From CAVQBP01 sp964448105 (GTDB taxonomy: Bacteria > Bacteroidota > Ignavibacteria > Ignavibacteriales > Ignavibacteriaceae): 38,404 bases of DNA. A program made the translations under genes and the position numbers. The notes below the pieces were generated by a model. It did not search any database. It was not told the DNA's origin and was given only the letters and a program-made list of their open reading frames with translations. The stretch lies in the NCBI GenBank assembly GCA_964448105.1, contig CAYUVK010000042.1, forward strand, positions 1 through 38,404. The letters run 5' to 3'. Positions 1 to 9,034 of the stretch are shown here, piece after piece (positions within the stretch are counted from its first letter, which is position 1; each line of letters begins with the position of its first letter).

Positions 1-493
1 CCTTCTTCTTTATATACAATTATCATTCCCTTCCTCTTACTTTTTGGTCAACCTCGAGCAATGTGTTCAGCGATTACTAACACTTCTATAGAGTTAATAC
101 ATTTGAGTATTCTATCATTTAAAATTCTTGATTTTTAGAAATTATTAAATTAAGTTAACCGTTGATGTAAAAAGGGTGGGGAAAATGCTGATAGGTAATA
201 CTTGCCACTCAATTCAAATTTATGGAGAAAAAATAATTAGGGTCTGGACTTTTCTTAAAAGTTTATTCTAATTAATCAATACGGCATTTGGACAGATAAA
301 TATTAATAACTGAAGTTACACCTATTTAGAGATGACATCTTAATTATGCAAAATCATCCTTAAAAATTTTTATGAAAATGCTATTAAAACAGACTTATGT
401 TTGAAAAAAGAAAAAATGTCATCTCTTTATATTTAATAAACGATAAATTATAGAATCAATTTTAAATACAATTTGATTAAGGGGGTATAGAAA
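1..493. other. Non-coding left flank upstream of the C39-like peptidase gene
   Basis: I see no convincing coding region in this AT-rich stretch. It contains a perfect 11-bp inverted repeat: AGAGATGACAT at 328-338 and ATGTCATCTCT at 416-426. The intervening 77 bases could form a long-looped RNA or hold a paired operator. A purine-rich ribosome site (AAGGGGG, about 479-485) lies just before the GTG start at 494. No promoter stands out. Confidence 0.5.
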
Positions 494-2606
494 GTGAAAA
501 CCTTAATTTTCTCAGTTCTAATATCTTCAATCCTTATCTTTCCTCAAAATAATTTAAAAGAAGAGAGTATATCCACATCTACAGATAATCAAGTTCCTTC
601 CCGGCAAAGTATCTACATCCCAACAGCGCCGCCGGATATCTATATTAGCAAAGCGGTAAGCACAAACTCACAAAAAGTTATTTCAAATGTACCTTCTTAT
701 ATGTGGTACCGCGGATGCGGACCGACTGCTCTTGGAATGGTTGTGGGATACTGGGATTATATGCTTTACCCGGATTTAATCCCAGGTGATCCGGAGACCC
801 AAACAAGTGATGTAGACTCAGCTATAGCAAACGATTCCCACTATAGCGATTATTCATTGCCTTTAGATTACAGTCCTAATTTATTACTTGATAAATCCAG
901 TTTAGGAGGAGCGCATCAATCCAATTGTATTGCAGATTTTATTCAGACTTCATGGAGCTCCAGGAGCAACTACTATGGATGGAGTTGGTCAAGTGATATT
1001 GGGCCTGCTTTTTTAAATTATGTAAACATGAAATATCCTTACTTAAGCCCAACCCGTTCGACTGTTGGTGTAATGAACAATCCTGCTTCAGCGTGGGAAC
1101 TCTACAAAACAGAAATAGATAACAACAGACCGGTTGTATTATTAGTTGATTCTAACGGAGATGGCAGCACGGATCATTTTGTCACGGGAATCGGGTACGA
1201 TCCCGATAACCAGTATTATGGTATTTATAATACGTGGGATCATTCTATTCATTGGCTCCCCTGGAAAAAAATGCAAAGCGGTTTACAATGGGGGATTTAT
1301 TGTTTTGAAAGATTGAATATTACTACACAAAAATATATGATTACAACTGTATCGAATCCTTTAGACGGTGGAACAACAATTGGTTCCGGTGTTTATGATA
1401 ACGGGCAGCAAGCCATTGTAGAAGCTATTCCTAATACCGGCTGGAACCTCATCAACTGGACAGAAAACGGTAATGTAGTTTCAACTAATTCGAGCTACTC
1501 TTTCATAGTAATATCAAGTAGAAGTATTACTGCCAACTTCAACAAGATCCGGTATACAATCTCTTTAACATCCAATCCATCAAATGGTGGAACGCCTACA
1601 GGTGGTGGAGAATATGATTATGGTGATACTGTAACCATAAAGGCTGCTTCGGCTGCAGGCTGGCAATTTATCAACTGGACTGAAAATAGTAACATAATAT
1701 CAACCGATACAAGTTATTCCTTCATAATAACTTCCAATAGAAATATTACAGCTAACTTCAGTAAGGTTCAATATACAGTATCCGTTTCATCCAATCCATC
1801 GAATGGAGGTACGACAACAGGAGGCGGAGAATATAATTATGGTGATACTGCAACAGTAAAGGCTGCTTCCGCTGCTGGCTGGAATTTTATCAACTGGATA
1901 GAGAATAGTAACATCGTATCAACCGACACAAGTTATTCCTTCATAATAACTTCCAATAGAAATATTACAGCTAACTTCAGTAAGGTTCAATATACAGTAT
2001 CCGTTTCATCCAATCCATCGAATGGAGGTACGACAACAGGAGGCGGAGAATATAATTATGGTGATACTGCAACAGTAAAGGCTGCTTCCGCTGCTGGCTG
2101 GAATTTTATCAACTGGATAGAGAATAGTAACATCGTATCAACCGACACAAGTTATTTCTTCATAGTGACATCTAATAGAAATATTGTAGCTAACTTCAAC
2201 AAAATTCAGTATACAATATCCGTTTCATCAAATCCACCGAATGGAGGAATAACGACTGGAGGAGGAGAATTTAGCCATGGCGATACTGCAACTGTAAAAG
2301 CTTTTCCTGTTGCCGGCTGGAATTTTATCAACTGGACAGAGGATAGTAACATCCTATCAACCGATACAAGTTATTCCTTCATAGTAACTTCAAATAGAAA
2401 TATTGAAGCTAACTTCAGCAAAGTTCAGTATACAATATCCGTTTCATCCAATCCATCTAATGGAGGTGAAGCAACAGGAGGTGGAGAATATAATTATGGA
2501 GATACTGCAATAGTAAGAGCTATTTCTGTTATTGGTTGGAACTTTATCCATTGGACAGAGGATAGTAACATCCTATCAACCGATACAAGTTATTCCTTCA
2601 TAGTAA
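494..2606 (+). CDS. Secreted C39-like cysteine peptidase with tandem repeats (5' part, cut by assembly gap)
   Basis: An exported papain-fold protease, probably a type IX secretion cargo. A signal peptide (about residues 1-18, ending FPQ) leads into a domain with the motif YRGCGPTALGMVVGYW; Cys75 is the likely nucleophile. DHFVTGIGYD follows with likely catalytic His228, and NTWDH (Asn246/Asp249) may supply the third residue, as in the C39-like family. From about residue 281 there are six to seven repeats of about 73 residues. Each runs YTISVSSNPSNGG...GWNFINWTE...ANFSK and resembles InlB-type or bacterial surface repeat domains. Start is GTG at 494 with an AAGGGGG site about 10 bases upstream. 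The frame runs into the N block; the rest of the gene is at 2707-3305. Substrate unknown. The protease call is good; whether it is active is not shown. Confidence 0.8.
1334..2606 (+). repeat. Tandem 219-bp repeats coding for about 73-residue surface repeats
   Basis: The unit encodes about 73 residues with the pattern SNPxNGG, GGGEYxYGDTATV, GWNFINW and NRNITANFS. Two adjacent copies are nearly identical at the DNA level with an offset of 219 bp (for example GTAAGGTTCA at 1761 and 1980), over roughly 1710-1937 against 1929-2156. Flanking copies are more diverged. This suggests recent unit duplication or gene conversion and explains why assembly failed just downstream. One further, diverged copy follows the gap (about 2709-2970). 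Confidence 0.85.
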
Positions 2607-2706
2607 NNNNNNNNNNNNNNNNNNNNNNNNNNNNNNNNNNNNNNNNNNNNNNNNNNNNNNNNNNNNNNNNNNNNNNNNNNNNNNNNNNNNNNNNNNNNNN
2701 NNNNNN
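2607..2706. other. Assembly gap of 100 Ns inside the repeat gene
   Basis: Exactly 100 Ns, a conventional placeholder for unknown length. The 15 bases before the gap (2592-2606) are identical to the 15 bases after it (2707-2721): ATTCCTTCATAGTAA. Joining the flanks on that overlap restores one reading frame from 494 to 3305. The true gap may therefore be empty or hold a whole number of 219-bp units. The frame change across the Ns comes from the placeholder length and is not evidence of a frameshift. Confidence 0.95.
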
Positions 2707-3305
2707 ATTCCTTCATAGTAACTTCAAATAGAAATATTGAAGCTAACTTCAGCAAAGTTCAATATACAATATCAGTTTTATCCAACCCATCGAATGGAGG
2801 TACAACTACGGGAGATGGTATATATTTTTATGGTGATACGCTACATTTAAACGCAAAACCGAATCCGGGTTGGAATTTTAAAAACTGGAGTGAAAATAAT
2901 TTGGTTATTTGTGAAAGTGCAGTCTTTTCTTGTGTAGTAGATAAAAATAGAAATTTTGTAGCCAAGTTTGATTCAATTGTAACCGGTATAGATGTTCTTT
3001 CAATGATGAATGGAAATGTATCTGAATATTATATTACAAATAATTATCCAAATCCGTTTAATCCTCAAACATCAATTGAATTTGGTATTCCTGAAGAATC
3101 AATTAATACACTAAGGATTTTCGACATAACCGGTAGCTTGGTTCAGGTATTGCTGCAAAATAAGACACTTCCTCAAGGTCGATTTAGATACAAATTTAAT
3201 GCTGGGAATTTACCATCCGGCATATATATCTATGTTTTAACTTCTGCATCAATAGTATCGAATAAAACCTATAATGCTGTTAAGAAAATGGTTCTCTTAA
3301 AATGA
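2707..3305 (+). CDS. 3' part of the C39-like peptidase: last repeat and T9SS sorting domain
   Basis: The open frame enters from the gap (codon phase TCC at 2709) and continues the repeat (SFIVTSNRNIEANFSKVQYT), followed by one more diverged repeat ending VAKFDS. After a short linker comes a type A T9SS C-terminal sorting domain of about 85 residues. Its marks are NNYPNPFNPQTSIEFGIP, the LRIFDITGSLV strand, LPSGIYIYVL and the basic end VKKMVLLK. Such tails direct cargo through the type IX machinery to the cell surface and are then removed or anchored. An internal Met at 2901 would give a stand-alone 134-residue frame, but the sequence between the gap and 2901 is in frame with it, so this is almost certainly the end of the gene that starts at 494. 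Confidence 0.85.
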
Positions 3306-3369
3306 GTTAGCCGGTTTTTATAGAACGAAATTGTCCTTCAGTAAAAGGGAGGAGCTATTCGTGGTTTGT

Positions 3370-5220
3370 TTACTCAACTTTTTCAGCTTCAAAATGCTTA
3401 ATTAGAATTTCTGCTTTTTTCTTTCCGATTACGGAAGCCAATTTATCGAAGTCGGAATTTTTTATTTCGGATATGCTGCCGATATTTTTTAGCAGCATTT
3501 GCGCAGTGGCAGAGCCAATCCCTTTTATATCCGTTAACTCTGTTTTGATTGTTCTTTTACTTCTCCTGTTCCTGTGAAATGTAATTGCAAAGCGGTGCGC
3601 TTCATTTCTTACCTGCTGCAAAAGCTTTAATCCTGAAGAAGTTTTAGGAATTGATTCCGGTTCGGAATGCTGCGGGAAAAATACTTCTTCAAGTCTTTTT
3701 GCCAGTCCGATTATATTATAATCTTTTATACCGAGTTCATTGAGCACTTCTACAGCACTCGATAATTGACCTTTACCTCCATCTACCATTATTAAATCGG
3801 GAATTTGTTCATTCTCTTCCAGAACCTTTGAATATCTTCTCCTTATTACTTCCTGCATACTTAAAAAATCGTCCGGGCCAACAATATCTTTTATAATAAA
3901 TTTTCTGTATAAACTTTTTTTAGGTTTCCCATCTTCAAAAACAACCATGCTTGCAACGGAATCAGTACCCTGCAGATTTGAGATATCAAAGCATTCAATT
4001 TTTCGCGGGAGAATATTTAATCTTAAATCTCTTTGCAATGCAGCTACAGAATAAGGCACATAGCCTTCATTTTTCATCTTCTGCAGCTGAGTATCTTTTA
4101 ATTGAAGTAAAGCATTCTCTTTACACATTTTTATTAAAGATTTTAATCCTCCTTTTTGAGGGACAACAAACTTAATCTTTATTGTTTTGTTTGCAGCTTG
4201 ATTATTTGCTTTTAAGCTTAACCATTCATTCAAAGTTTCAGAATCGGCAGGTTCAACTTCAAGGACAATATCTTTGGGGATTTCAACATAATCCGTGTAA
4301 TAAAATTTAACTGCGGATGAATAAATTTCTTCTGCTTCTTCATCTCCATCTATGCTCAATTTTAATTGTTTTTTGCCCACCAGCTTTCCATTCCTGATAT
4401 TTAAAATTGAGCATGAAGCATCCTTGCCTTCATATGCTATTGCAATAACGTCTTTATCAATAAAATCATCACTTACAACTTTTTGTTTTGAAGATATAAT
4501 CTGGAGCTGATCAATTTTATCTCTTATTTCGGCGGCTTTTTCAAACTCAAGATTTTCCCCGGCTTTCGCCATTTTTATTTTAAGATCATTTATCAGATCA
4601 TCTGTTTTTCCCTTAAGCACTTTTATAACTTCACCAACCATATCGTTATAATCTTCTTTGGAAACCAATCCCTCACACGGACCATCACACTTTTTAATAT
4701 GATAATCAAGGCAGACTTTGAATTTTTTCTTTTCGATAGCTTCTTGAGTTATGTTTAATTTACAACTTCTAATTTTAAAGACCTGGTTTATAAGCCGCAA
4801 AGAAGATTTCATATCTTTAACGCTTGTATACGGACCAAAATATTTTGACCCGTCTTTAACCACTCTCCTGGTTGGATAAATTCTCGGAAAAGGTTCATTT
4901 GTTACTTTTATGAAAGGGTATGATTTATCGTCTTTAAGATTTATGTTATATCTTGGTTTTAATTTTTTAATTAGATTATTTTCAAGAACCAATGCCTCGA
5001 TTTCATTGTCGGTAACAATCAATTCCAGGTTGTTTATTTTGTTTACCAAGGCCTCGGTTTTAGGAGAACTTACCCCGCTTCCAAAATATGTTTTTACTCT
5101 ATTTTTTAAATTTCTTGCCTTGCCGACATAAATAACTTTCCCTTTTTCATTTATAAATTGATATACACCGGGATTGCCTGGTAAATTTTTTAATTTAAAC
5201 TCTAATTCGGGATTCATCAT
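3370..5220 (-). CDS. uvrC: UvrABC excinuclease subunit C
   Basis: UvrC makes the 3' and 5' incisions around bulky DNA lesions after UvrA/UvrB recognition. The 616 residues match the usual family length. In order: an N-terminal GIY-YIG nuclease (GVYQF near 18, VIYVGKARNL near 29-38); a UVR/UvrB-binding helical pair near 205-245 (FEKAAEIRDKID); and the RNase H-like nuclease with IECFDISNLQG, DLIMVDGGKGQL and the RNEAHRFAITFHR segment. A C-terminal helix-hairpin-helix (DIKGIGSATAQMLL, then IGKKKAEILIKHF) completes it. All catalytic segments appear intact. Two adjacent ATGs (MMN) make the start ambiguous by one codon. It is a lone gene; no SOS-type operator was recognised upstream. Confidence 0.97.
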   Translation of the reverse strand: MMNPELEFKLKNLPGNPGVYQFINEKGKVIYVGKARNLKNRVKTYFGSGVSSPKTEALVNKINNLELIVTDNEIEALVLENNLIKKLKPRYNINLKDDKSYPFIKVTNEPFPRIYPTRRVVKDGSKYFGPYTSVKDMKSSLRLINQVFKIRSCKLNITQEAIEKKKFKVCLDYHIKKCDGPCEGLVSKEDYNDMVGEVIKVLKGKTDDLINDLKIKMAKAGENLEFEKAAEIRDKIDQLQIISSKQKVVSDDFIDKDVIAIAYEGKDASCSILNIRNGKLVGKKQLKLSIDGDEEAEEIYSSAVKFYYTDYVEIPKDIVLEVEPADSETLNEWLSLKANNQAANKTIKIKFVVPQKGGLKSLIKMCKENALLQLKDTQLQKMKNEGYVPYSVAALQRDLRLNILPRKIECFDISNLQGTDSVASMVVFEDGKPKKSLYRKFIIKDIVGPDDFLSMQEVIRRRYSKVLEENEQIPDLIMVDGGKGQLSSAVEVLNELGIKDYNIIGLAKRLEEVFFPQHSEPESIPKTSSGLKLLQQVRNEAHRFAITFHRNRRSKRTIKTELTDIKGIGSATAQMLLKNIGSISEIKNSDFDKLASVIGKKKAEILIKHFEAEKVE

Positions 5221-5670
5221 AAAATATTTTTATTAATCCTTATTACTCATAATAAAATTAAAACATTTGAAAATAGAAAAAAATGAATAAAAAAAAAGCA
5301 TTTATGCCTGCTAAAAAAGCAAAAATTATTGTTGTATTTTTTACAAGTTAATAATATTTGTTTATATTAACCGGTATAAATTCCTTAGAATTTTTTTAGC
5401 TTAAATTCATCGTTGCGTTAATATTTATATTCGATTGTCACTAAGGCGTAAGCAAAAAAAATTAAGTACAATTCCACGAAGCTTATCGGGGATTTGTGTT
5501 CCGGGCTTATTCTACAGTGTGTACGTGTAGTTGTATCAATATGATATATATGAACGGCTATCACAAACGTTTAAAATTAACTGAAATACTTGATGTTTTT
5601 GGTTTGAAAAAAAACTACATTACGAAAAACAAACAAATACAATTATTTTTTAAACAACTAGCGGTAAGCA
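5221..5670. other. AT-rich intergenic region between uvrC and the small basic protein gene
   Basis: No clear gene. It contains A-tracts near 5285-5300 and a GC-richer patch at about 5460-5540 that may be the 5' leader of the downstream gene. A small palindrome lies at about 5511-5530 (CTACA...TGTAG). A 65-codon GTG-started frame (5496-5693) crosses into the 5671 gene but has no family resemblance, so I did not call it. Confidence 0.4.
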
Positions 5671-5931
5671 ATGCCAAAGATAAACTTAACTAATAAATCT
5701 ACTTCCGAACAAATTAGAATACTTAAGGATTATCTTAAGAGAAGAGCGCAACATTCTAACCAGGGAGATGTAAGAGTAACACAAGTTGTTAAAAGATTTA
5801 AACACAAAGCTTTATTAAGCGATAGAGAAAAAGCCGCTCATTTTAGAAAGTTATTGGATTTAGCAAGGAGAGATGAAAAAAAAGGAGAAAAAAAGATAGA
5901 GAAAAGGGGAGAGAAGAAAGTAGAAAAGTAG
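5671..5931 (+). CDS. Small basic protein of unknown function with lysine-rich tail
   Basis: An 86-residue protein I do not recognise. The body (about 1-68) is predicted largely helical and strongly basic, with RRAQHSNQGDVRVTQVVKRF followed by LLSDREKAAHFRKLLDLARR. The last 18 residues are Lys/Glu repeats (KKGEKKIEKRGEKK). Length and charge suit a nucleic-acid or ribosome-associated protein, but it matches neither bS21 nor uS15 as I know them, so that is only inference. It starts at ATG 5671; no strong ribosome-binding site is visible. It converges on metX, 111 bp away, with no clear terminator between them. The coding frame has clean amino-acid composition, which favours a real gene. Confidence 0.6.
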   Translation: MPKINLTNKSTSEQIRILKDYLKRRAQHSNQGDVRVTQVVKRFKHKALLSDREKAAHFRKLLDLARRDEKKGEKKIEKRGEKKVEK

Positions 5932-6042
5932 CTAATTAAATCTATTATTTTCAAACACTAATTTTTATCTCAATAAATATTTCCAGCAGAATGGTACGTG
6001 GAACAATTCTGTTTATGGATAATAACTTTCTATCCTCATTTT

Positions 6043-7218
6043 TCATATTAGTTTTTGAAGAAAATCTCCAATTATTTCATTTAACATTTTAATTTCAATT
6101 AGAAATGCGTCGTGTCCGTATATCGATTTAATTTCGATATATTTTGATTTAGGAATAAATGATGCAATATCCATTTGTTCGGAAGGGGGATAAAGTACAT
6201 CGGAGGAAATACCAATATTTAAAGAATCTGCTTTTATACTCCCAAGTGCATCCCCGATTTTCCCCCTGTCATAACTTACATCATGCAGATCCATTGCATG
6301 AGATATATATATATATGTATTGGCATCAAAACGGTTTACAAGTTTTTGTCCCTGGTAAGACAAATAATTTTCAATCTGGAAAAAGTTATCCGGATTATAA
6401 AAATGATCAGTTTCATTAATTCTTAAGCGACCGAATTTTGCTTCAAAAGATATATCGCTCCGGTAACTAATCATTGCAATTTTACGGGCGAGGCTTAATC
6501 CGTGAAGTGGCTGAACATCATAATTCCCGTTATTCCAGATCGGATCATTTTTAATAGCATCCCTTGCTGCCTGGTTTAAAGCTATGCACCAGGGAGAATG
6601 TTTAGCAGCAGTTGCGATCGGTATAATAGATTTTACAAAGTCAGGATACATAACACCCCATTCGAGGACCTGCATACCTCCAAGGGAGCCGCCGGAAACA
6701 GTAACTAATTCGTTAACTCCTAATTTGTTTAACAATTTATACTGAACTCTGACCATATCTCTAACCGTTATTATAGGAAAACTCATACCATATTTTTTAC
6801 CGGTTAAAGGGTTTTCACTCGAAGGACCTGTTGTTCCATAGCAGCCGGATAAAAAATTAGAACAGATAACAAAATATTTTTCGGTATCGAATACTTTTCC
6901 AGGTCCAATTAGACCTTCCCACCATCCCGGTTTCTCGTTAAACATGTTATTATATTTAAATAAGAATTCCGAGTGCTTTGACCGGGATATTTCTTCTTCG
7001 GTTATGATCCCGCTTGCATGTGCATTACCGGTTAGAGCATGGCAAATTAAAATGGCGTTTGTTCCGTCTCTGTTTAGAGAACCGTAAGTTTGATAAGCTA
7101 CTGTAACTGAATTCAATTTTCCGCCTGAATCCAGCAGCAGCGGTTTTTCATCATTATAAAGTTTTATGAACTGTGTTTTAGATTCTATTTCCACAAACTC
7201 TTTAATATTGATATCCAT
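6043..7218 (-). CDS. metX: Homoserine O-acetyltransferase
   Basis: Transfers an acetyl group from acetyl-CoA to homoserine, the activating step of methionine synthesis. It is an alpha/beta-hydrolase fold protein of 391 residues, near the family norm. The nucleophile elbow SGGSLGGMQ puts the catalytic serine at 178. The acid is in the SSDVLYPPSEQ segment, and the histidine is in YGHDAFLIE near the C-terminus. HALTGNAHASG and GCYGTTGPSS are family oxyanion and substrate segments. It lies 140 bp downstream of metY on the same strand, and its product O-acetylhomoserine is MetY's substrate. A hairpin between the two genes could limit read-through, so co-transcription under the SAM riboswitch is likely but not proven. 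Some homologues use succinyl-CoA; this cannot be decided by eye. Confidence 0.95.
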   Translation of the reverse strand: MDINIKEFVEIESKTQFIKLYNDEKPLLLDSGGKLNSVTVAYQTYGSLNRDGTNAILICHALTGNAHASGIITEEEISRSKHSEFLFKYNNMFNEKPGWWEGLIGPGKVFDTEKYFVICSNFLSGCYGTTGPSSENPLTGKKYGMSFPIITVRDMVRVQYKLLNKLGVNELVTVSGGSLGGMQVLEWGVMYPDFVKSIIPIATAAKHSPWCIALNQAARDAIKNDPIWNNGNYDVQPLHGLSLARKIAMISYRSDISFEAKFGRLRINETDHFYNPDNFFQIENYLSYQGQKLVNRFDANTYIYISHAMDLHDVSYDRGKIGDALGSIKADSLNIGISSDVLYPPSEQMDIASFIPKSKYIEIKSIYGHDAFLIEIKMLNEIIGDFLQKLI

Positions 7219-7324
7219 AAAATTGTAAGAATAAGTGTATAAAATAATAAAGATTTAATTTACATTTAATTTTTTATATTGAATTATTTTCTAACCTTTA
7301 GAAAACTTATAATATTTTTGATAA

Positions 7325-7352
7325 ACCCCAGCCTCTTTAAAGAAATCGGGGT
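7325..7352 (-). terminator. Hairpin between metY and metX
   Basis: On the minus strand ACCCC (7352-7348) pairs with GGGGT (7329-7325), with an inner CTTTAAAG palindrome, followed by TTTATC. The U-run is poor, so this is a weak terminator or processing site that may lower metX relative to metY. Confidence 0.45.
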
Positions 7353-7358
7353 AATTAA

Positions 7359-8696
7359 TTAAACTAAACTAACAGACTTTACAGCAACTTTTATAGCTTC
7401 ATCAAAGTCATGGATTATATCATCAACATGTTCAATTCCGACTGAAACTCTTACCTGTTCGGGAAGAACACCTGCTTCTTTTTGTTCTGTTTCGGATAAT
7501 TGCTGATGTGTGGTTGAAGCCGGATGAATGACAAGTGTTTTTGCATCTCCGACATTTGCAAGCAAGCTTGCAAGTTTAACATTGTTAACAAAAGTTTTTC
7601 CGGCCTCAATTCCTCCTTTGATTCCGAAAGATAAAATTGAACCGAATAAACCGTTCTTTAAATATTTTTTTGCATTTTCATGATATGGATGGCTTTCAAG
7701 CCCGGGATACCAAACCCAATCGATAACCGGATTTTGTTCCAACCATTTTGCAACCTTAATTGCGTTCTGTCCATGCCGTTCAATTCTCAAAGAAAGAGTC
7801 TCAAGACCCTGCAAAAATAGAAATGCGTTGAAAGGACTTAATGCAGGACCAAGATCTCTTAACCCTTCAACTCTTGCACGGATTATAAATGCAATATTTC
7901 CGAATTGGGAATCCTTTCCAAAAACTTCATTAAAGTTTAAACCATGATAACCCGGTGAAGGTTCTGTAAAAATCGGGAAGTTACCATTTCCCCAATCAAA
8001 TTTTCCCGAATCAACTATAACACCGCCGATAGAAGTCCCATGTCCACCAATCCATTTTGTTGCTGAAGCAACGACAATATCGGCACCATGTTCAATCGGG
8101 CGGGCTAAATATCCGGCAGCACCAAAAGTGTTATCAACAATTAAAGGAATTCCATGACGATGAGCTATTTCAGCAATTTGTTTTATGTCGGGTATATTTA
8201 ATCTTGGATTACCGATTGTTTCAATATATAAAGCTTTTGTTTTCGGATCGATTAATTTTTCAAAATCTGCAGGGTTATCTCCGTCGACAAATTTTACATT
8301 TATTCCAAGGCGGGGGAGGGTAACTTTAAACTGGTTATATGTTCCGCCATAAAGAAGACTTGTTGAAACGATATTTTCACCGGCTTGAGCTATTGTTGTA
8401 ACTGCAACAAATTGTGCTGCTTGTCCCGAAGAAGTTGCTAGTGCAGCAACACCGCCTTCAAGTGCAGCAATTCTTTTTTCAAATACATCAGTAGTTGGAT
8501 TCATTATCCTGGTATATATATTTCCAAACTTTTGAAGCCCGAATAGATCGGCAGCATGCTGTGCATCATTAAAATTATATGATGTTGTCTGATAAATCGG
8601 TACTGCCCTCGAACCTGTTGTCGGATCCGGTTCTTGACCTGCGTGCAACTGCAGTGTCTCGAATTTGTAATTGCGTCCCTTTCCGTTTGTACTCAT
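7359..8696 (-). CDS. metY: O-acetylhomoserine sulfhydrylase (aminocarboxypropyltransferase)
   Basis: A PLP enzyme that makes homocysteine directly from O-acetylhomoserine and sulfide, bypassing cystathionine. The 445 residues and the opening FETLQLHAGQEPDPTTGSRA are typical of the Cys/Met-metabolism PLP family, MetY branch. The PLP lysine is Lys214 in SATKWIGGHGTSIGG. VDNTFGAAG and the C-terminal HPASTTHQQL are conserved substrate and cofactor segments. The start at 8696 has AAAGGAT about 8 bases upstream. It is the first full gene after an S-box leader (8782-8954) and a small Cys/Met-rich ORF, so it is expected to be repressed when SAM is plentiful. Its neighbour metX supplies the substrate. 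No cystathionine enzymes are in the window. Confidence 0.96.
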   Translation of the reverse strand: MSTNGKGRNYKFETLQLHAGQEPDPTTGSRAVPIYQTTSYNFNDAQHAADLFGLQKFGNIYTRIMNPTTDVFEKRIAALEGGVAALATSSGQAAQFVAVTTIAQAGENIVSTSLLYGGTYNQFKVTLPRLGINVKFVDGDNPADFEKLIDPKTKALYIETIGNPRLNIPDIKQIAEIAHRHGIPLIVDNTFGAAGYLARPIEHGADIVVASATKWIGGHGTSIGGVIVDSGKFDWGNGNFPIFTEPSPGYHGLNFNEVFGKDSQFGNIAFIIRARVEGLRDLGPALSPFNAFLFLQGLETLSLRIERHGQNAIKVAKWLEQNPVIDWVWYPGLESHPYHENAKKYLKNGLFGSILSFGIKGGIEAGKTFVNNVKLASLLANVGDAKTLVIHPASTTHQQLSETEQKEAGVLPEQVRVSVGIEHVDDIIHDFDEAIKVAVKSVSLV

Positions 8697-8775
8697 TGTT
8701 CTATCCTTTCTTTATGTATTTAGATATGTTTGCTAAATTCACTTTTATTTTATTCTTTTAATTAATCGACTATAA

Positions 8776-8813
8776 ATAAAAAACCTCTTCGAGAAAGATT
8801 CATCGAAGAGGTT
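8776..8813 (-). terminator. Intrinsic terminator of the SAM riboswitch expression platform
   Basis: On the minus strand AACCTCTTCG (8813-8804) pairs perfectly with CGAAGAGGTT (8791-8782) around a 12-base loop, followed by TTTTATTT. It sits between the riboswitch aptamer and metY, as expected for SAM-induced premature termination. A strong antiterminator partner was not obvious by eye. The best candidates are GAGAG of the P1 3' strand with CTCTT of the stem (5 bp), or GGGAAAGAT (8838-8830) with the loop ATCTTTCTC (8799-8791). Confidence 0.85.
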
Positions 8814-8824
8814 TTTAAATTCTT

Positions 8825-8954
8825 CTCTCATCTTTCCCTTTTGTTCCGCTAATGCGTCACAGGGCAGGAGTTAGCACCAAAACCTCCGGATAAAAAACCG
8901 GAGTGGTTGCCAAGGTTTCACCGGGCCTGATCCCTCAACCTTTCTCGATAAGAG
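8825..8954 (-). promoter_or_regulatory. SAM-I (S-box) riboswitch upstream of metY-metX
   Basis: Read on the minus strand the segment has the hallmark S-box order. P1 is CTCTTATC (8954-8947) pairing with GATGAGAG (8832-8825), with one G-U. It is followed by GAGAAAGGTTGAGGGATCAG, GGCCCGGTGAAACCT, TGGCAACC, a P3 hairpin CTCCGG...CCGGAG and GGTGCTAACTCCTGC. These are the conserved core, kink-turn and pseudoknot segments of the SAM-I class. SAM binding stabilises P1 and favours the terminator at 8776-8813, shutting off metY and probably metX. It is about 129 bases from the end of the aptamer to the metY ATG. Confidence 0.95.
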
Positions 8955-8981
8955 CTATATGTATTTACTTTTTTTTGTAAT

Positions 8982-9014
8982 AAAAAAGCCCTTCTCGAAT
9001 TATTCGGAAGGGCT
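8982..9014 (-). terminator. Intrinsic terminator or attenuator between the leader ORF and the SAM riboswitch
   Basis: On the minus strand AGCCCTTC (9014-9007) pairs with GAAGGGCT (8994-8987). The inner CGAA/TTCG extends the stem past one bulged A, and six T residues follow (8987-8982). This is a textbook Rho-independent terminator, placed 20 bp after the stop codon of the small ORF and before the aptamer. It either ends a separate small transcript or acts as a translation-controlled attenuator. Its 5' arm CCCTTC (9012-9007) can instead pair with GAAGGG (9055-9050) inside the ORF. Confidence 0.85.
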
Positions 9015-9034
9015 CAGTCTACAAAATTTATTTT

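Noticed and set aside
1700..2600. Possible CRISPR-like periodic repeats
   Set aside because: The 219-bp period is coding, without short repeats and unique spacers; it encodes protein repeats.
2607..2731. Frameshift or pseudogene call for the peptidase gene
   Set aside because: The frame change is caused by the arbitrary 100-N filler; the flanks join in frame on a 15-base overlap.
5283..5351. 22-codon frame starting MNKKKAFMPAKK
   Set aside because: Lies in an A-rich stretch where such Lys-rich frames arise by chance; no ribosome site or conserved feature.
5496..5693. 65-codon GTG frame with VCTCSC near its N-terminus
   Set aside because: Overlaps the start of the better 5671 gene, no ribosome site, no family resemblance and no sign of a terminator or leader role.
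5994..6024. Possible terminator hairpin (CAGAAT...ATTCTG) between the 5671 gene and metX
   Set aside because: Only a 6-bp stem with an unpaired interior and no T-run on either strand.
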